Assembly (NCBI GenBank): GCA_937859825.1
Contig: CALMAP010000201.1
Span: 1,664-14,914, forward strand
Length of the DNA stretch: 13,251 nucleotides
Direction: 5' to 3'
Source of the DNA: an uncultured Terriglobus sp.
GTDB taxonomy: Bacteria; Acidobacteriota; Terriglobia; Terriglobales; Acidobacteriaceae
A program made the translations under genes and the position numbers. Positions 1 through 7,317 of this stretch are shown in pieces. Numbering within the stretch: the first letter of the stretch is position 1; each line of letters begins with the position of its first letter. Below the pieces are notes generated by a model, which saw nothing but the letters and a program-made list of their open reading frames with translations, was not told the origin of the DNA and ran no database searches.

Positions 1-359
1 ATGGTGCCGCGGGTGGGCTGTATGGAAACGCACTCGATCTGGCGAAGTGGGACGAAGCTTTACTCAGCTTCAAGCTGCTGCCCAAAACGGCAACTACAGT
101 CATGTTTACCGCGGACCCAAAGCTCTACGGAGAAGCACTGGGTTCCTGGGCTTATGATGCCCGGGGCACAAACGGACCGGTCCGGATCGTGGAGCGGCAG
201 GGAGAAATTGGCGGTACACGCCTGCTGAACAATCTGCTGCCAGATATGTCTGCCTCCATTGTTGTCATCGCGAATACGGAACGTGCGGACCTGTTCAACA
301 CCTATAGCAGGCAGGGGCTTGGATACGAGCTTCTTCAGGTGGTGGGATCACTGCAATGA
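1..359 (+). CDS. Beta-lactamase-fold serine hydrolase, C-terminal fragment (5' end outside window)
   Basis: The reading frame is already open at base 3 and ends at a TGA at 357-359, giving the last 118 residues of a longer protein. It starts with Gly-rich GAAGGLYGNALDLAKWDEAL, which matches the 'S/G-A-x-GGLYSTAxDLAxWDxAL' segment typical of class C beta-lactamase/penicillin-binding-like serine hydrolases (Pfam Beta-lactamase). The end, with ERQGEIGG, then a run of leucines, then SIVVIANTE, matches the final strands that carry the third active-site motif and the 'VVVLxN' core strand. The catalytic SxxK and YxN motifs would lie upstream of the window. At the third motif the usual HxG/HGG appears as RQG, so the histidine seems replaced by arginine. 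Substrate cannot be inferred; such proteins are often peptidases or esterases and rarely true beta-lactamases. The next gene on the same strand is 123 bp away, so co-transcription is possible but not shown. Confidence 0.75.
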   Translation, partial: GAAGGLYGNALDLAKWDEALLSFKLLPKTATTVMFTADPKLYGEALGSWAYDARGTNGPVRIVERQGEIGGTRLLNNLLPDMSASIVVIANTERADLFNTYSRQGLGYELLQVVGSLQ

Positions 360-482
360 TGTCGGGTAGCCTGCTTGGTCACTGCCGGCTTCCAGGGAGG
401 CATACCAGATGCACTCGGCAAATCGTTTGTAAGTGTGCGTCTACTTGTCAAAACTGCCACATCAACTGCTACCATCCCTGCC

Positions 483-941
483 ATGAACAAACTAGCGCCG
501 TTCCTCTGGTTCAACGACAACGCCGAAGAAGCCGCCCTGTTCTATCTGGAAGTCTTTCCGCACGCACGCAAGGTGAGCGAGGTGCGTTCCAAGGGCGTTG
601 GTCCGTGGGAAGCAGGCAAGGTCGCCATCATCACCATCGAGCTTGAAGGGCAGGAGATGACCCTGATGAACGGCGGCCCCGCGCACCAGCTCAACCCGGC
701 ATTCTCATACTTCGTCCGCTGCGATTCGCAGCAGGAGATCGACAGCTACTGGGACAAGCTGCTGGCCGGTGGCGGCAAGACCATGGCATGCGGCTGGCTC
801 ACCGACCGCTTCGGCCTCTGCTGGCAGATCGTGCCGAGCAACATCGGCGAACTGATCAGCCACCCCAAAGGCATGCAGGCCATGATGGGCATGATCAAGC
901 TGGATATCGCTGCACTGGAAGCCGCCGCACGCGAGAGCTGA
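483..941 (+). CDS. VOC-superfamily protein, PhnB-like (3-dmu-9_3-mt domain)
   Basis: This is a 152-residue protein that is essentially a single glyoxalase/VOC-fold domain. It opens with PFLWFNDNAEEAALFYLEVF, the hallmark beginning of the PhnB-like branch (Pfam 3-dmu-9_3-mt). It continues with TIELEGQEMTLMNGGPA, FSYFVRCDSQQEIDSYWDKL, the Gly-rich turn LAGGGK, the signature CGWLTDRFGLCWQIVP, and an amphipathic tail that ends MIKLDIAALEAAA. Length and motif order are complete for the family. Members are usually uncharacterised cytoplasmic proteins; the old label '3-demethylubiquinone methyltransferase' is misleading because there is no SAM-binding fold. The ATG at 483 was chosen because it sits four residues before the family's first strand. 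The frame stays open upstream to an ATG at 375, but those extra 36 residues show nothing conserved. No good Shine-Dalgarno is visible before 483. It converges on the radical SAM gene with a 36-bp gap and no obvious terminator. Confidence 0.88.
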   Translation: MNKLAPFLWFNDNAEEAALFYLEVFPHARKVSEVRSKGVGPWEAGKVAIITIELEGQEMTLMNGGPAHQLNPAFSYFVRCDSQQEIDSYWDKLLAGGGKTMACGWLTDRFGLCWQIVPSNIGELISHPKGMQAMMGMIKLDIAALEAAARES

Positions 942-977
942 AACAGAACGGACCCTGACGACTGGGAGCGGGCTGGA

Positions 978-2543
978 TCACTCTGCGCCGTTCAGTTGAA
1001 CGAGTGTGGGGCGCACCTTCGCCCGCGGCTCCCAGACTGGGGACAGAAGCTCCGGCATTGGCTTTGCCTGGAAGATCTTGCGGGTCTGCTTTGCGGTCCA
1101 GCGAGCCCAGGTCTTCGCCTTTTTGCGCCGTGCGCTGTCGGTTGAGATGCCGGTGCCGGCATACATCTGCCGGTACAGCTTGGACAGCAGCACAAACGCC
1201 AGCCGCGCGCGTAACGTCGGGGTGCAGGCGGAGCGCTTCCAGATAGCGGGAAACTCATAGAAGCGGTCCCAGACCTTCTGGGTGCGGCTGCTGATCTCGC
1301 TCGACGCCATGGTCGGATGCGGGGTGAACATCTTTGGCCGGACCGCCGTGGGAATCAGCCAGTAGCGCGTCAGCGGCGTGCCGTTGACCTCTTCGATCTC
1401 CGGCTTTTCCGCCTGCGCCTTCTCCCAGCGTCCAAAATCCACGGTGCCGGGAAAGGGTGTCATCATCACAAACTGCGCGAAAGTCACATCGGCCCGCATG
1501 GCAAGTTCGACCGTCGCGTCAAAGGTACCCGGCTTATCTGACGGCAGGCCGAAGATGAACGAGCCGAGCACATGCAGGCCGTGTTTGCGAAACATCTGTA
1601 ACTGCTCCACAAGGCGCTCGCCGGAATAATTGAAATCCTTGTAGACGGACTTTAACCCCTCGGGAGTAACAGCTTCGACGCCTACCAGCGCACCCTTGAT
1701 GTTGGCGCGGCGCATGGCGTCAAGGTACTCACCATCCTCGGCCGATTCCATGGTGATCTGGGTAAAGAAGACCATGTCCTTCGGCAGCTTTGCCAGCTCC
1801 GCCATCAACAGGAAGCGCTCGTTGCGAACAGCCATCAGGCTTTCCACTTTTTCTGCATTTCCCTGCTCGCGTGCCAGGCGCAGGTCCGTCAACGTGACCG
1901 GGTAGAAGTTGTCGTCGGCAAGCGCGATGAAGCGAAATCCCTTGCGCCGCAGGTCGATAATTTCGTCGATCACTCGCTCAAACGAACGCTGCCGCGGCTT
2001 CTGCCCGTCCGTGCGCCATACCGAGCAGAACGAGCAGTGCTTCGGGCACCCGCGGATCGTCTGCACAGCGGCCCACATGTACTTATCGGACTGCATCAGG
2101 TCCCAGCGTGCGGAGAGAAACTCATCGCCTTCGATCTTGCCGCCGTTGTAGATCCGTCCGGCCTCACCGCGCTGCAGGTCCATCAGCACCTTGCCCCAGG
2201 CGATGTCGCGATCGCCCTTCACAACGTGGTCGGCGTAGCCATGCTCGAACGGCTCTTCCGGAAAAAGCGTCGCGTGAATGCCGCCGTACACCACGGTGGC
2301 ACCACGCTCATGCGCAAGCCGCCCCACCTCATACCCGCGCAGCGCGTTGCCGGTATGCACGCTGATGCCGACAACATCTCCGGGAGCAATGGTGGCATCA
2401 TCGAGCGGCTCGATCGATTCGTCTACCAGGATGGGATCGCCGAACGATGCAGGCGTGGCCGCCGCCAGAACGAAAAGCCAGCGCGGCGTAATGACCGCCG
2501 TTCCAAAAGAGTTATCGCTGGGGTTGATCAGGTGTACAGCCAT
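978..2543 (-). CDS. B12-binding-domain radical SAM protein
   Basis: This 521-residue protein has two recognisable parts. Residues about 1-150 form a cobalamin-binding-like Rossmann domain: MAVHLINPSDNSFG, then GDVVGISVHTGNALRGYEVG, then VVYGGIHATLFPEE and a DHVVKGD segment. The radical SAM core follows, with the iron-sulfur motif RGCPKHCSFC giving the CxxxCxxC cysteines at about 166, 170 and 173. Further on are the strand IALADDNFYP, GALVGVEAVTPEGL and LGSFIFGLPSDKPGTFD. A basic C-terminal region (about residues 400-521) has no motif I recognise. Enzymes of this architecture use a 5'-deoxyadenosyl radical for methylation, ring formation or C-C bond chemistry. The substrate here is unknown and no pathway genes flank it. 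The frame extends to a GTG at 2636, but that start lacks a ribosome site, whereas the ATG at 2543 has AAGGA seven bases upstream and coincides with the domain start. The gene follows RNase R on the same strand across about 310 bp and is probably independently transcribed. Confidence 0.87.
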   Translation of the reverse strand: MAVHLINPSDNSFGTAVITPRWLFVLAAATPASFGDPILVDESIEPLDDATIAPGDVVGISVHTGNALRGYEVGRLAHERGATVVYGGIHATLFPEEPFEHGYADHVVKGDRDIAWGKVLMDLQRGEAGRIYNGGKIEGDEFLSARWDLMQSDKYMWAAVQTIRGCPKHCSFCSVWRTDGQKPRQRSFERVIDEIIDLRRKGFRFIALADDNFYPVTLTDLRLAREQGNAEKVESLMAVRNERFLLMAELAKLPKDMVFFTQITMESAEDGEYLDAMRRANIKGALVGVEAVTPEGLKSVYKDFNYSGERLVEQLQMFRKHGLHVLGSFIFGLPSDKPGTFDATVELAMRADVTFAQFVMMTPFPGTVDFGRWEKAQAEKPEIEEVNGTPLTRYWLIPTAVRPKMFTPHPTMASSEISSRTQKVWDRFYEFPAIWKRSACTPTLRARLAFVLLSKLYRQMYAGTGISTDSARRKKAKTWARWTAKQTRKIFQAKPMPELLSPVWEPRAKVRPTLVQLNGAE

Positions 2544-2550
2544 GAGCCCA

Positions 2551-2555
2551 TCCTT
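2551..2555 (-). promoter_or_regulatory. Ribosome binding site deciding the start of the radical SAM gene
   Basis: Read on the - strand the bases are AAGGA, with a 7-base gap to the ATG at 2543-2541. This supports the internal ATG over the GTG at 2636, which has no purine-rich site in the 20 bases before it. Confidence 0.6.
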
Positions 2556-2720
2556 GCGCAGGATCACTGGGCCCGGTGGCGGGCGATCTCCCAGAGGGTT
2601 AAAACGCGCCTGCTTGCTTCTTACGATCCAGGACACAGGCGCAAATCGATCTTATGAGACAGGACCGCCGGTTTTGCCCGCATGTCGCCTTCTGCCCACA
2701 GCAAACGGCAGATCGACTTA

Positions 2721-2736
2721 CCCAAAATGATTTGGG
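2721..2736. repeat. Short perfect inverted repeat (possible operator)
   Basis: CCCAAA (2721-2726), the spacer ATGA, and TTTGGG (2731-2736) form a perfect 6-4-6 palindrome about 180 bp upstream of the radical SAM start codon. It is not followed by a T-run, so it is more like a protein-binding site than a terminator. A 6-bp arm can occur by chance, so this is only a candidate. Confidence 0.3.
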
Positions 2737-2853
2737 CGGACGCTGACTTGAGCACTGCCTATCACCGTTCTTGGTAGTTACCGTCTTTGTGCAAAGTTAA
2801 AGCAGCTTTTTTCAGGTGTGGGTCGAGGGACCTTTCCTAATCGCACACCACTC

Positions 2854-5661
2854 CTAACGAGCCTTGCCTCGCCCTGGACCTTTGGCCTTGCCTTTACCTT
2901 TGCGCTTCCTTTCAGCTTTTCCCTTCAGATCGGTCCCTGGCGGGGAGAACGGATGCGCATTCTTCCGCTTCGTAGCAGCCTTGTCCTTGCGTGGCATCCA
3001 CGCACGCGTTCCCTCAGGAGCGGCTGTTTCCTTCTCACGTTTGGTGGAGCGCTTGGTCGCGCCAGCAGCTTGCTCTTCCATCAGTGCGAACTGTAATCGG
3101 CGGTTCTCGCGGTCGATGCGGTCCAGCAGCACGCGTACCTGCATGCCGGGCCGGTAGCAGCGGCCCGTGGAGCCGCCGCAGATTTCGCGTGCGTTTTCCC
3201 GAAAGGTGAAATGGTCGCCCTGCAGCGTGTAGATGGGTACCAGGCCCTCAACGAACAGCTCATGCAGTTCCACAAAGAAGCCGTACTTGGTAACAGAAAG
3301 AACGATCGCGTCAAAATCCTCGCCGATGCGGCCGGACATGAACTGCATCTTCTTCAACTCGACCAGTTCGCGTTCCGCATCGGCGGCGCGGCGCTCGGTC
3401 TCGCTTGTTTCCTGCGCGATAACGGCAAGCTCCGGGTGTTCGTAGGGTGCATCCAGCTCTTCTGCAGAGGAACGGCGCGGATAGCCGCGTTCCTTCTCCA
3501 GGAGGTTGCGCGCGGACTGCGTAGCTGTCTCCTCCGCTTCGCCGTGCGGGTCGGCGCCGCGGCGCAGCAGCGTCTTCACGATGCGGTGCACGACCAGGTC
3601 CGGATAGCGCCGGATGGGCGAGGTGAAGTGCGTGTACGACGGCGCGGCCAGCGCGAAGTGGCCCTCGTTGTCTGCGGAGTACTTCGCCTGCTTGAGCGAG
3701 CGCAGCATCAGGTAGCTCACGATGCGCTCCTCAGGCTTGCCCGCAATCTGTGCGGTAAGCTTCTGGTACATCTTCGGCGAGATGTCGACAGAACCCACAA
3801 CCTCATGCCCGCGCGCGGTGCGCGAGCCGGTCTTACCCCGATCCCGGTCACGCTCATTGCGCCGGTGTGCTTCCCGGCGGTCACCCTTTGCGACGAACGT
3901 CTGCACCGGCAGCGCGCCCACGCCGAGCGTGTAGCCAAAGGTCGCCGCCTGCTCCTCAAAATCCACGATGCGCTTCGGGTCAGGCTGCTCGTGGATGCGG
4001 TAGATGCCGGGCACGCCTGCCGATTCGATCCAGCGTGCAACGCACTCGTTCGCGCACAGCATGAACTCCTCAATCAAGCGGTTGGCCCAGGCACGCTGTG
4101 ACCGCACCACACCACGCATCGCGCCGCGCTCGTCGAACTCGATCACCGGCTCCGGCAGGTCGAAGTCAATGGAGCCGCGCCGGACCCGCTTGCCGTTCAA
4201 CAGCTTCGCCAGCCCAAGCATCCGCTCGAAGTCCTGAACGAACGGCGCATACTCCTCGCGCAACTCGGCATCGCCCTCGAGTATCTTCTGCACCTTCGTA
4301 TACGTCATGCGCCTTGCCGAACGAAGGATCCCCTCGCACACCTCGTAGCCAAGCACGTTGCCATGGCTATCAATCTGCGCAATGCAGGAGAGCACCAGCC
4401 GGTCTTCATCAGGCCGCAGCGAGCATTCCCCATTCGAAAGTTCCTGCGGCAGCATGGGGATCGCGCGGTCCGGAAAGTAGACGCTGTTGCCGCGCAGCCG
4501 CGCCTCAAGATCGAGCGATGTAGCATCGCCCACGTACTCTGCCACGTCCGCAATGTGTACCTGCAGCTCAAACGTGCCATCACCGTTGTCGCGCACCAGC
4601 ACGGCATCGTCGAAATCCTTTGCAGTTTCGCCGTCGATGGTCACAATGGGCTCACCGCGAAAATCGCGGCGCAGGGCAAGCTCTTCCTCGTTCAAGGAGG
4701 CTACATTCCAGCGCGAAGCGTCCTGCGCCTCGGCCAGCACCTCCGCCGGAAAGACGTGCGGCAGGTGGTGCTTGCGGATTACGATCTCCACGTCGACGCC
4801 GAAGGCATCTGGATCACCCAGCACCTCCAGAATGCGGCCCTGCGCGGGAGAAAAATCAGTCGGAAATTGCGTGATCTCCACATCGACCGCGAGGCCGTTT
4901 AAGTCGTCCAGCGTGCCGTCCCAGCGATGCTCGGCATGCGTTGCATCCTCACCCAGGGTGCGGTGCGGCGTGACTGCGGCTGCGGGCAGGTCCGTGTCGT
5001 TGGGGATGAGCACAATCTTCGCCACGCGCTCGTCCAACGGCGTGACGAACGACCCACGCATGCGGGGATCATCCGAACGCGAGTCATAGTGGCGGCCGCG
5101 CGAGCCCGCCGCATGAAAGATGCCCACCACCGTGGGATTGCGCCGCGTGAGCACGCGCGCAATGCGGCCGGCCCGCCTGCCCTCCCGCGTGGGACGGCCC
5201 GCGTCCACCAGCACCTGGTCGCCCTGCATGGCGCCGTTCAACTCATGCGGAGGAATGAAGATGTCCTCGTCCTTCTGCGATTCACTACCGTTCGGCCGGA
5301 CAAAACCGAAACCATCGCGATGGAGAGAGAGCTTGCCCGCAATCAGGTCGTCGCGGCCCCGCAACGTGGTCCGCTGCCGGTCGCGCATCTGCGCCGCAAA
5401 CCCTCGACGACCCGTCTCATTTTTAGCGCGCTCGGTCTGCACCTGCGGTAGCGCCCACTGCTCTTTGTCCAGCTTGACCAACGCACCGCGTGCGGTCATT
5501 TTTGCAAGTTGTTCCAGCAGCAGGCGGCGTTCGCGGCCGCCGCCCACGCCCAGCTCCCGGACAAGCTGTTTGTATCCGGCGCGTCCGCCGGCACGTTCGA
5601 TCCTGCGAAGCAATTCCCGGTCGGTTTGCGGATAGGGAGGACCACTCATCTGCTCCAGCAT
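2854..5661 (-). CDS. rnr: Ribonuclease R (RNase II/RNB family 3'-5' exoribonuclease)
   Basis: This 935-residue protein has the full RNase R domain order: an N-terminal winged-helix region (about 10-75), cold-shock/OB domains (about 105-300, with HRDGFGFVRP and DIFIPPHELNGAMQGDQV), the RNB catalytic domain (about 320-700) and an S1 RNA-binding domain (about 775-860). The active-site motif TIDGETAKDFDDAV supplies the four metal-binding aspartates D343, D349, D351 and D352. SNGECSLRPDEDRLVLSC and FTSPIRRYPDLVVHR are further family signatures. The enzyme degrades structured RNA 3' to 5' in the cytoplasm, in rRNA and mRNA turnover. It is longer than the roughly 810-residue E. coli enzyme because of a charged insert near 592-620, another near 705-745, and a Lys/Arg-rich tail of about 65 residues. 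Start is uncertain between 5661 and the in-frame ATG at 5649; neither has an ideal ribosome site. It appears to be transcribed alone. Confidence 0.96.
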   Translation of the reverse strand: MLEQMSGPPYPQTDRELLRRIERAGGRAGYKQLVRELGVGGGRERRLLLEQLAKMTARGALVKLDKEQWALPQVQTERAKNETGRRGFAAQMRDRQRTTLRGRDDLIAGKLSLHRDGFGFVRPNGSESQKDEDIFIPPHELNGAMQGDQVLVDAGRPTREGRRAGRIARVLTRRNPTVVGIFHAAGSRGRHYDSRSDDPRMRGSFVTPLDERVAKIVLIPNDTDLPAAAVTPHRTLGEDATHAEHRWDGTLDDLNGLAVDVEITQFPTDFSPAQGRILEVLGDPDAFGVDVEIVIRKHHLPHVFPAEVLAEAQDASRWNVASLNEEELALRRDFRGEPIVTIDGETAKDFDDAVLVRDNGDGTFELQVHIADVAEYVGDATSLDLEARLRGNSVYFPDRAIPMLPQELSNGECSLRPDEDRLVLSCIAQIDSHGNVLGYEVCEGILRSARRMTYTKVQKILEGDAELREEYAPFVQDFERMLGLAKLLNGKRVRRGSIDFDLPEPVIEFDERGAMRGVVRSQRAWANRLIEEFMLCANECVARWIESAGVPGIYRIHEQPDPKRIVDFEEQAATFGYTLGVGALPVQTFVAKGDRREAHRRNERDRDRGKTGSRTARGHEVVGSVDISPKMYQKLTAQIAGKPEERIVSYLMLRSLKQAKYSADNEGHFALAAPSYTHFTSPIRRYPDLVVHRIVKTLLRRGADPHGEAEETATQSARNLLEKERGYPRRSSAEELDAPYEHPELAVIAQETSETERRAADAERELVELKKMQFMSGRIGEDFDAIVLSVTKYGFFVELHELFVEGLVPIYTLQGDHFTFRENAREICGGSTGRCYRPGMQVRVLLDRIDRENRRLQFALMEEQAAGATKRSTKREKETAAPEGTRAWMPRKDKAATKRKNAHPFSPPGTDLKGKAERKRKGKGKAKGPGRGKAR

Positions 5662-6040
5662 ACGGCCTGCGGCGCAACCGCACCTGTCGCCGCAACCGGA
5701 ACGCCGTCGCGCTGCAATGGCCTTCTCCGTGCATTTCCACGCGGAACCATCCTTTCTGCGGCAGATATATCAAGTTGCGAAACAATTCCGTACAGGCGCG
5801 CTTTGCCGAAGTTTTTCCCGCTACTTCTAAGACTCGCGATAAGAAAGATTAGCGTACCAAAAATTTACTTACAAATTGCTCAAATTCTTCTTGACGCCTT
5901 ACAAGTCGACACTTAGTTTTATGCTGAATCAATCTGGTACGAATTTGCGTTACTTAAGTTCAGTTCTCCTTTGGTTCTCGGCGATAGTTCTTTGGTCCTA
6001 CCTGCCCGCGATCAGCAATAGTTTTCAATTGGAATTAAGG

Positions 6041-6062
6041 ATCTGCAGGCAGACCTGCAGGT
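6041..6062. repeat. Inverted repeat / hairpin in the non-coding region
   Basis: CTGCAGG (6043-6049) and CCTGCAG (6054-6060) are perfect reverse complements around the 4-base loop CAGA. One wobble and one A-T pair extend the stem to nine pairs. Each arm contains the hexamer CTGCAG. It lies 6 bp from a second hairpin, so the two may form one structured element or RNA end. Confidence 0.5.
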
Positions 6063-6084
6063 AAAACGGGCAACCTGTGTTGCC
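6063..6084 (-). terminator. Possible terminator of the metallo-hydrolase gene
   Basis: On the - strand the order is GGCAAC, loop ACAG, GTTGCC, then CGTTTTA, which is a 6-bp stem with a short T-run. It lies about 110 bases past the TAG stop of the metallo-hydrolase at 6193. Stem and T-run are both short, so termination may be inefficient or this may be part of another structure with the neighbouring hairpin. Confidence 0.35.
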
Positions 6085-6192
6085 GCAATTACTCCTCCCA
6101 CCCAGTTATCTGACGAAAAGATCATCAGCCGCTTTGGTCACACACGGGCGAAATGACAAACACAAGAAGCAGCGTCATTCTCTTTTTGCTGA

Positions 6193-7233
6193 CTACTCCA
6201 CGCTCTTACCCGTCCGGTCATTCCTGACCGTATAACTCCCATTCGCGTGCACGGTAAGTTCCAGCATCTTCCCTTCAGTAACCGGCGTATTCGCGATGTA
6301 CTCCGGCCGCGTGTTGTGCTCCGGCCTGCCATCTTTGGCCATACCCTCTTCCGAGGTATGTAACTGCCAGAGCGCCTCCAATCCTGGAGAAGAACGAAAT
6401 ACGTCCAGCACCGGCACGCTGCCACCTTTCTTCGCGCCGTTGTCCATGATGGCGATGCGCGGCTGAATGGCATGCACGAACGCCATGCTGCTGCTCTGCT
6501 CCCATCCGTGGTGAGAGACGACCTCGATATCCACCCTGCCGATGCGGTTCGCCGGGCAGACCAGCGTGCGCTCACGGTCTTTCGTGAGATCGCCAAGATC
6601 AAGAATCTTCACGCCTGCAAAGCGCAGCAGTACACCGAGCGAGTGGCCGTTCTCCGTAGTGTCTTCCGGAGCGGCGGCCTCCTGCCCGCACAAAGGATTG
6701 CTCCGGCCGCCCCCGGGCAGCGCCTGCCCAATTACCTTGCCATCGCTACTGAGAACGGTGCCGTTCAGCCCACGTACAGGCAGCTTGTCGCCCGCGTGCA
6801 GCACCACCCGCTTTGCTTTGCCGCCGGCAATCTGCTGCAGGTAGAGCTTGTACTTCTGTTCGATCGGGCCGTGGTCGTTCTCATAAAGATCGCCGTGATC
6901 GAGAAACGTCCCGACTGGAATACGATCCAGCAGTTGGGGCACACCGCCCACATGGTCATCGTGGAAATGCGTGATCAGCACGTAGTCGATCCGCTTCAGG
7001 CCAGCCTGATGCGCGGCAGTAACAATGCGGTCGGCATCGCGGCCATTATTGTCCGGCCAGCCTGTGTCAATGAGCAGCGACTCACCACCGTCCGGCACGA
7101 ACAACGTAGCCTGACCACCCTCCACGTCAATGAAGTACACCTGCAGACTGCCGTGTGCAGGCTGCGACACCGCTGAGGACAACGACAAGCCCGCGAACAG
7201 CGCAACCACCAGAAACAACCGAGAGACGTTCAT
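6193..7233 (-). CDS. Exported metallo-beta-lactamase-fold hydrolase (ComEC/Rec2 C-terminal-like)
   Basis: The protein has 346 residues. Residues 1 to about 24 form a Sec signal peptide: a short basic start, a hydrophobic core LFLVVALFAGLSL, then small residues. The rest is one MBL-fold domain: QVYFIDVEGGQATLFV, SLLIDTGW, the metal motif THFHDDHVGG (H89, H91, D93, H94), NGHSLGVLLRF, ILDLGDL (D215), and EVVSHHGWEQS (H241/H242). The 'D-V-GQGxxxL' opening and the late SHHG are typical of the hydrolase domain otherwise fused to competence protein ComEC. Free-standing exported versions are common, with unknown substrates (phosphodiesters or nucleic acids have been suggested for relatives). All expected ligand residues are present, so it should be an active zinc enzyme outside the cytoplasm. 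The ATG at 7233 starts directly at the signal peptide; no clear ribosome site precedes it. It is divergent from the oxidoreductase gene and is not in an operon. Confidence 0.9.
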   Translation of the reverse strand: MNVSRLFLVVALFAGLSLSSAVSQPAHGSLQVYFIDVEGGQATLFVPDGGESLLIDTGWPDNNGRDADRIVTAAHQAGLKRIDYVLITHFHDDHVGGVPQLLDRIPVGTFLDHGDLYENDHGPIEQKYKLYLQQIAGGKAKRVVLHAGDKLPVRGLNGTVLSSDGKVIGQALPGGGRSNPLCGQEAAAPEDTTENGHSLGVLLRFAGVKILDLGDLTKDRERTLVCPANRIGRVDIEVVSHHGWEQSSSMAFVHAIQPRIAIMDNGAKKGGSVPVLDVFRSSPGLEALWQLHTSEEGMAKDGRPEHNTRPEYIANTPVTEGKMLELTVHANGSYTVRNDRTGKSVE

Positions 7234-7317
7234 GCGGGGAAGAATAGCGCGTTCTGGCGAGGGCTGGCCATGCCTGGGTACGCATCTGGCGTGCGCGTGT
7301 CCGGCATCCCAAGCCGC
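7234..7317. promoter_or_regulatory. Short divergent control region
   Basis: These 84 bp separate the start codons of two oppositely directed genes whose products are both predicted to be exported. If the oxidoreductase starts at 7270 the gap shrinks to 36 bp, too small for two ordinary promoters, so at least one would have to lie inside the opposite coding sequence. I could not identify -35/-10 pairs with any confidence. Confidence 0.4.
7259..7263 (+). promoter_or_regulatory. Shine-Dalgarno supporting an alternative upstream start of the oxidoreductase
   Basis: GAGGG sits about 7 bases before the ATG at 7270, which is in frame with the Tat-signal protein. The ATG at 7318 has no purine-rich site before it. 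Translation from 7270 would put 27 residues before the twin arginines, longer than usual but not impossible. Confidence 0.4.

Larger units (their letters stand above)
2544..2853. other. Intergenic region between radical SAM gene and RNase R
   Basis: These 310 bp separate two genes on the - strand. No ORF here looks coding; the only candidate is the 31-codon N-terminal extension of the radical SAM gene up to 2636. A small palindrome lies at 2721-2736. I could not find a convincing -35/-10 pair or a rho-independent terminator for RNase R. A GGTGTG/CACACC pair can be drawn just past the RNase R stop, but its loop is long and it has no U-tract. Confidence 0.6.
5662..6192. other. 531-bp non-coding region between RNase R and the metallo-hydrolase
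   Basis: The stretch is clearly richer in A/T than the flanking genes, most of all from about 5765 to 6060. The - strand upstream of RNase R has a TATATC at 5769-5764 that could serve as a -10 element, without a good -35. On the + strand TTGACG (5891-5896) is followed after 17 bases by TAGTTT, a weak promoter-like pair that points at no recognised gene. Two adjacent perfect hairpins lie at 6041-6062 and 6069-6084. A + ORF at 5876-6064 encodes a hydrophobic 62-residue peptide, but it lacks a ribosome site and any family likeness, so I do not call it a gene. Confidence 0.55.

Noticed and set aside
2544..2636. N-terminal extension of the radical SAM protein from a GTG at 2636
   Set aside because: There is no ribosome site before the GTG, and the recognised cobalamin-like domain begins at the ATG at 2543. 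It remains possible because the frame is open.
2037..2657. 206-codon + strand frame opposite the radical SAM gene
   Set aside because: Composition and position fit an antisense shadow of the radical SAM coding sequence, and no domain is recognisable.
2790..2853. Possible terminator after RNase R from a GGTGTG/CACACC pair
   Set aside because: The loop is over 20 bases and the downstream tract on the - strand is A-rich, not T-rich.
3211..4101. 296-codon + strand frame opposite RNase R
   Set aside because: It is a shadow of the RNase R frame, whose catalytic motifs lie on the other strand across the same bases.
5876..6064. Possible small hydrophobic membrane peptide (62 codons, or 47 from an internal ATG) on the + strand
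   Set aside because: It has no ribosome binding site, its AT-rich codon use is unlike that of every gene here, it resembles no family I know, and its end overlaps a hairpin.
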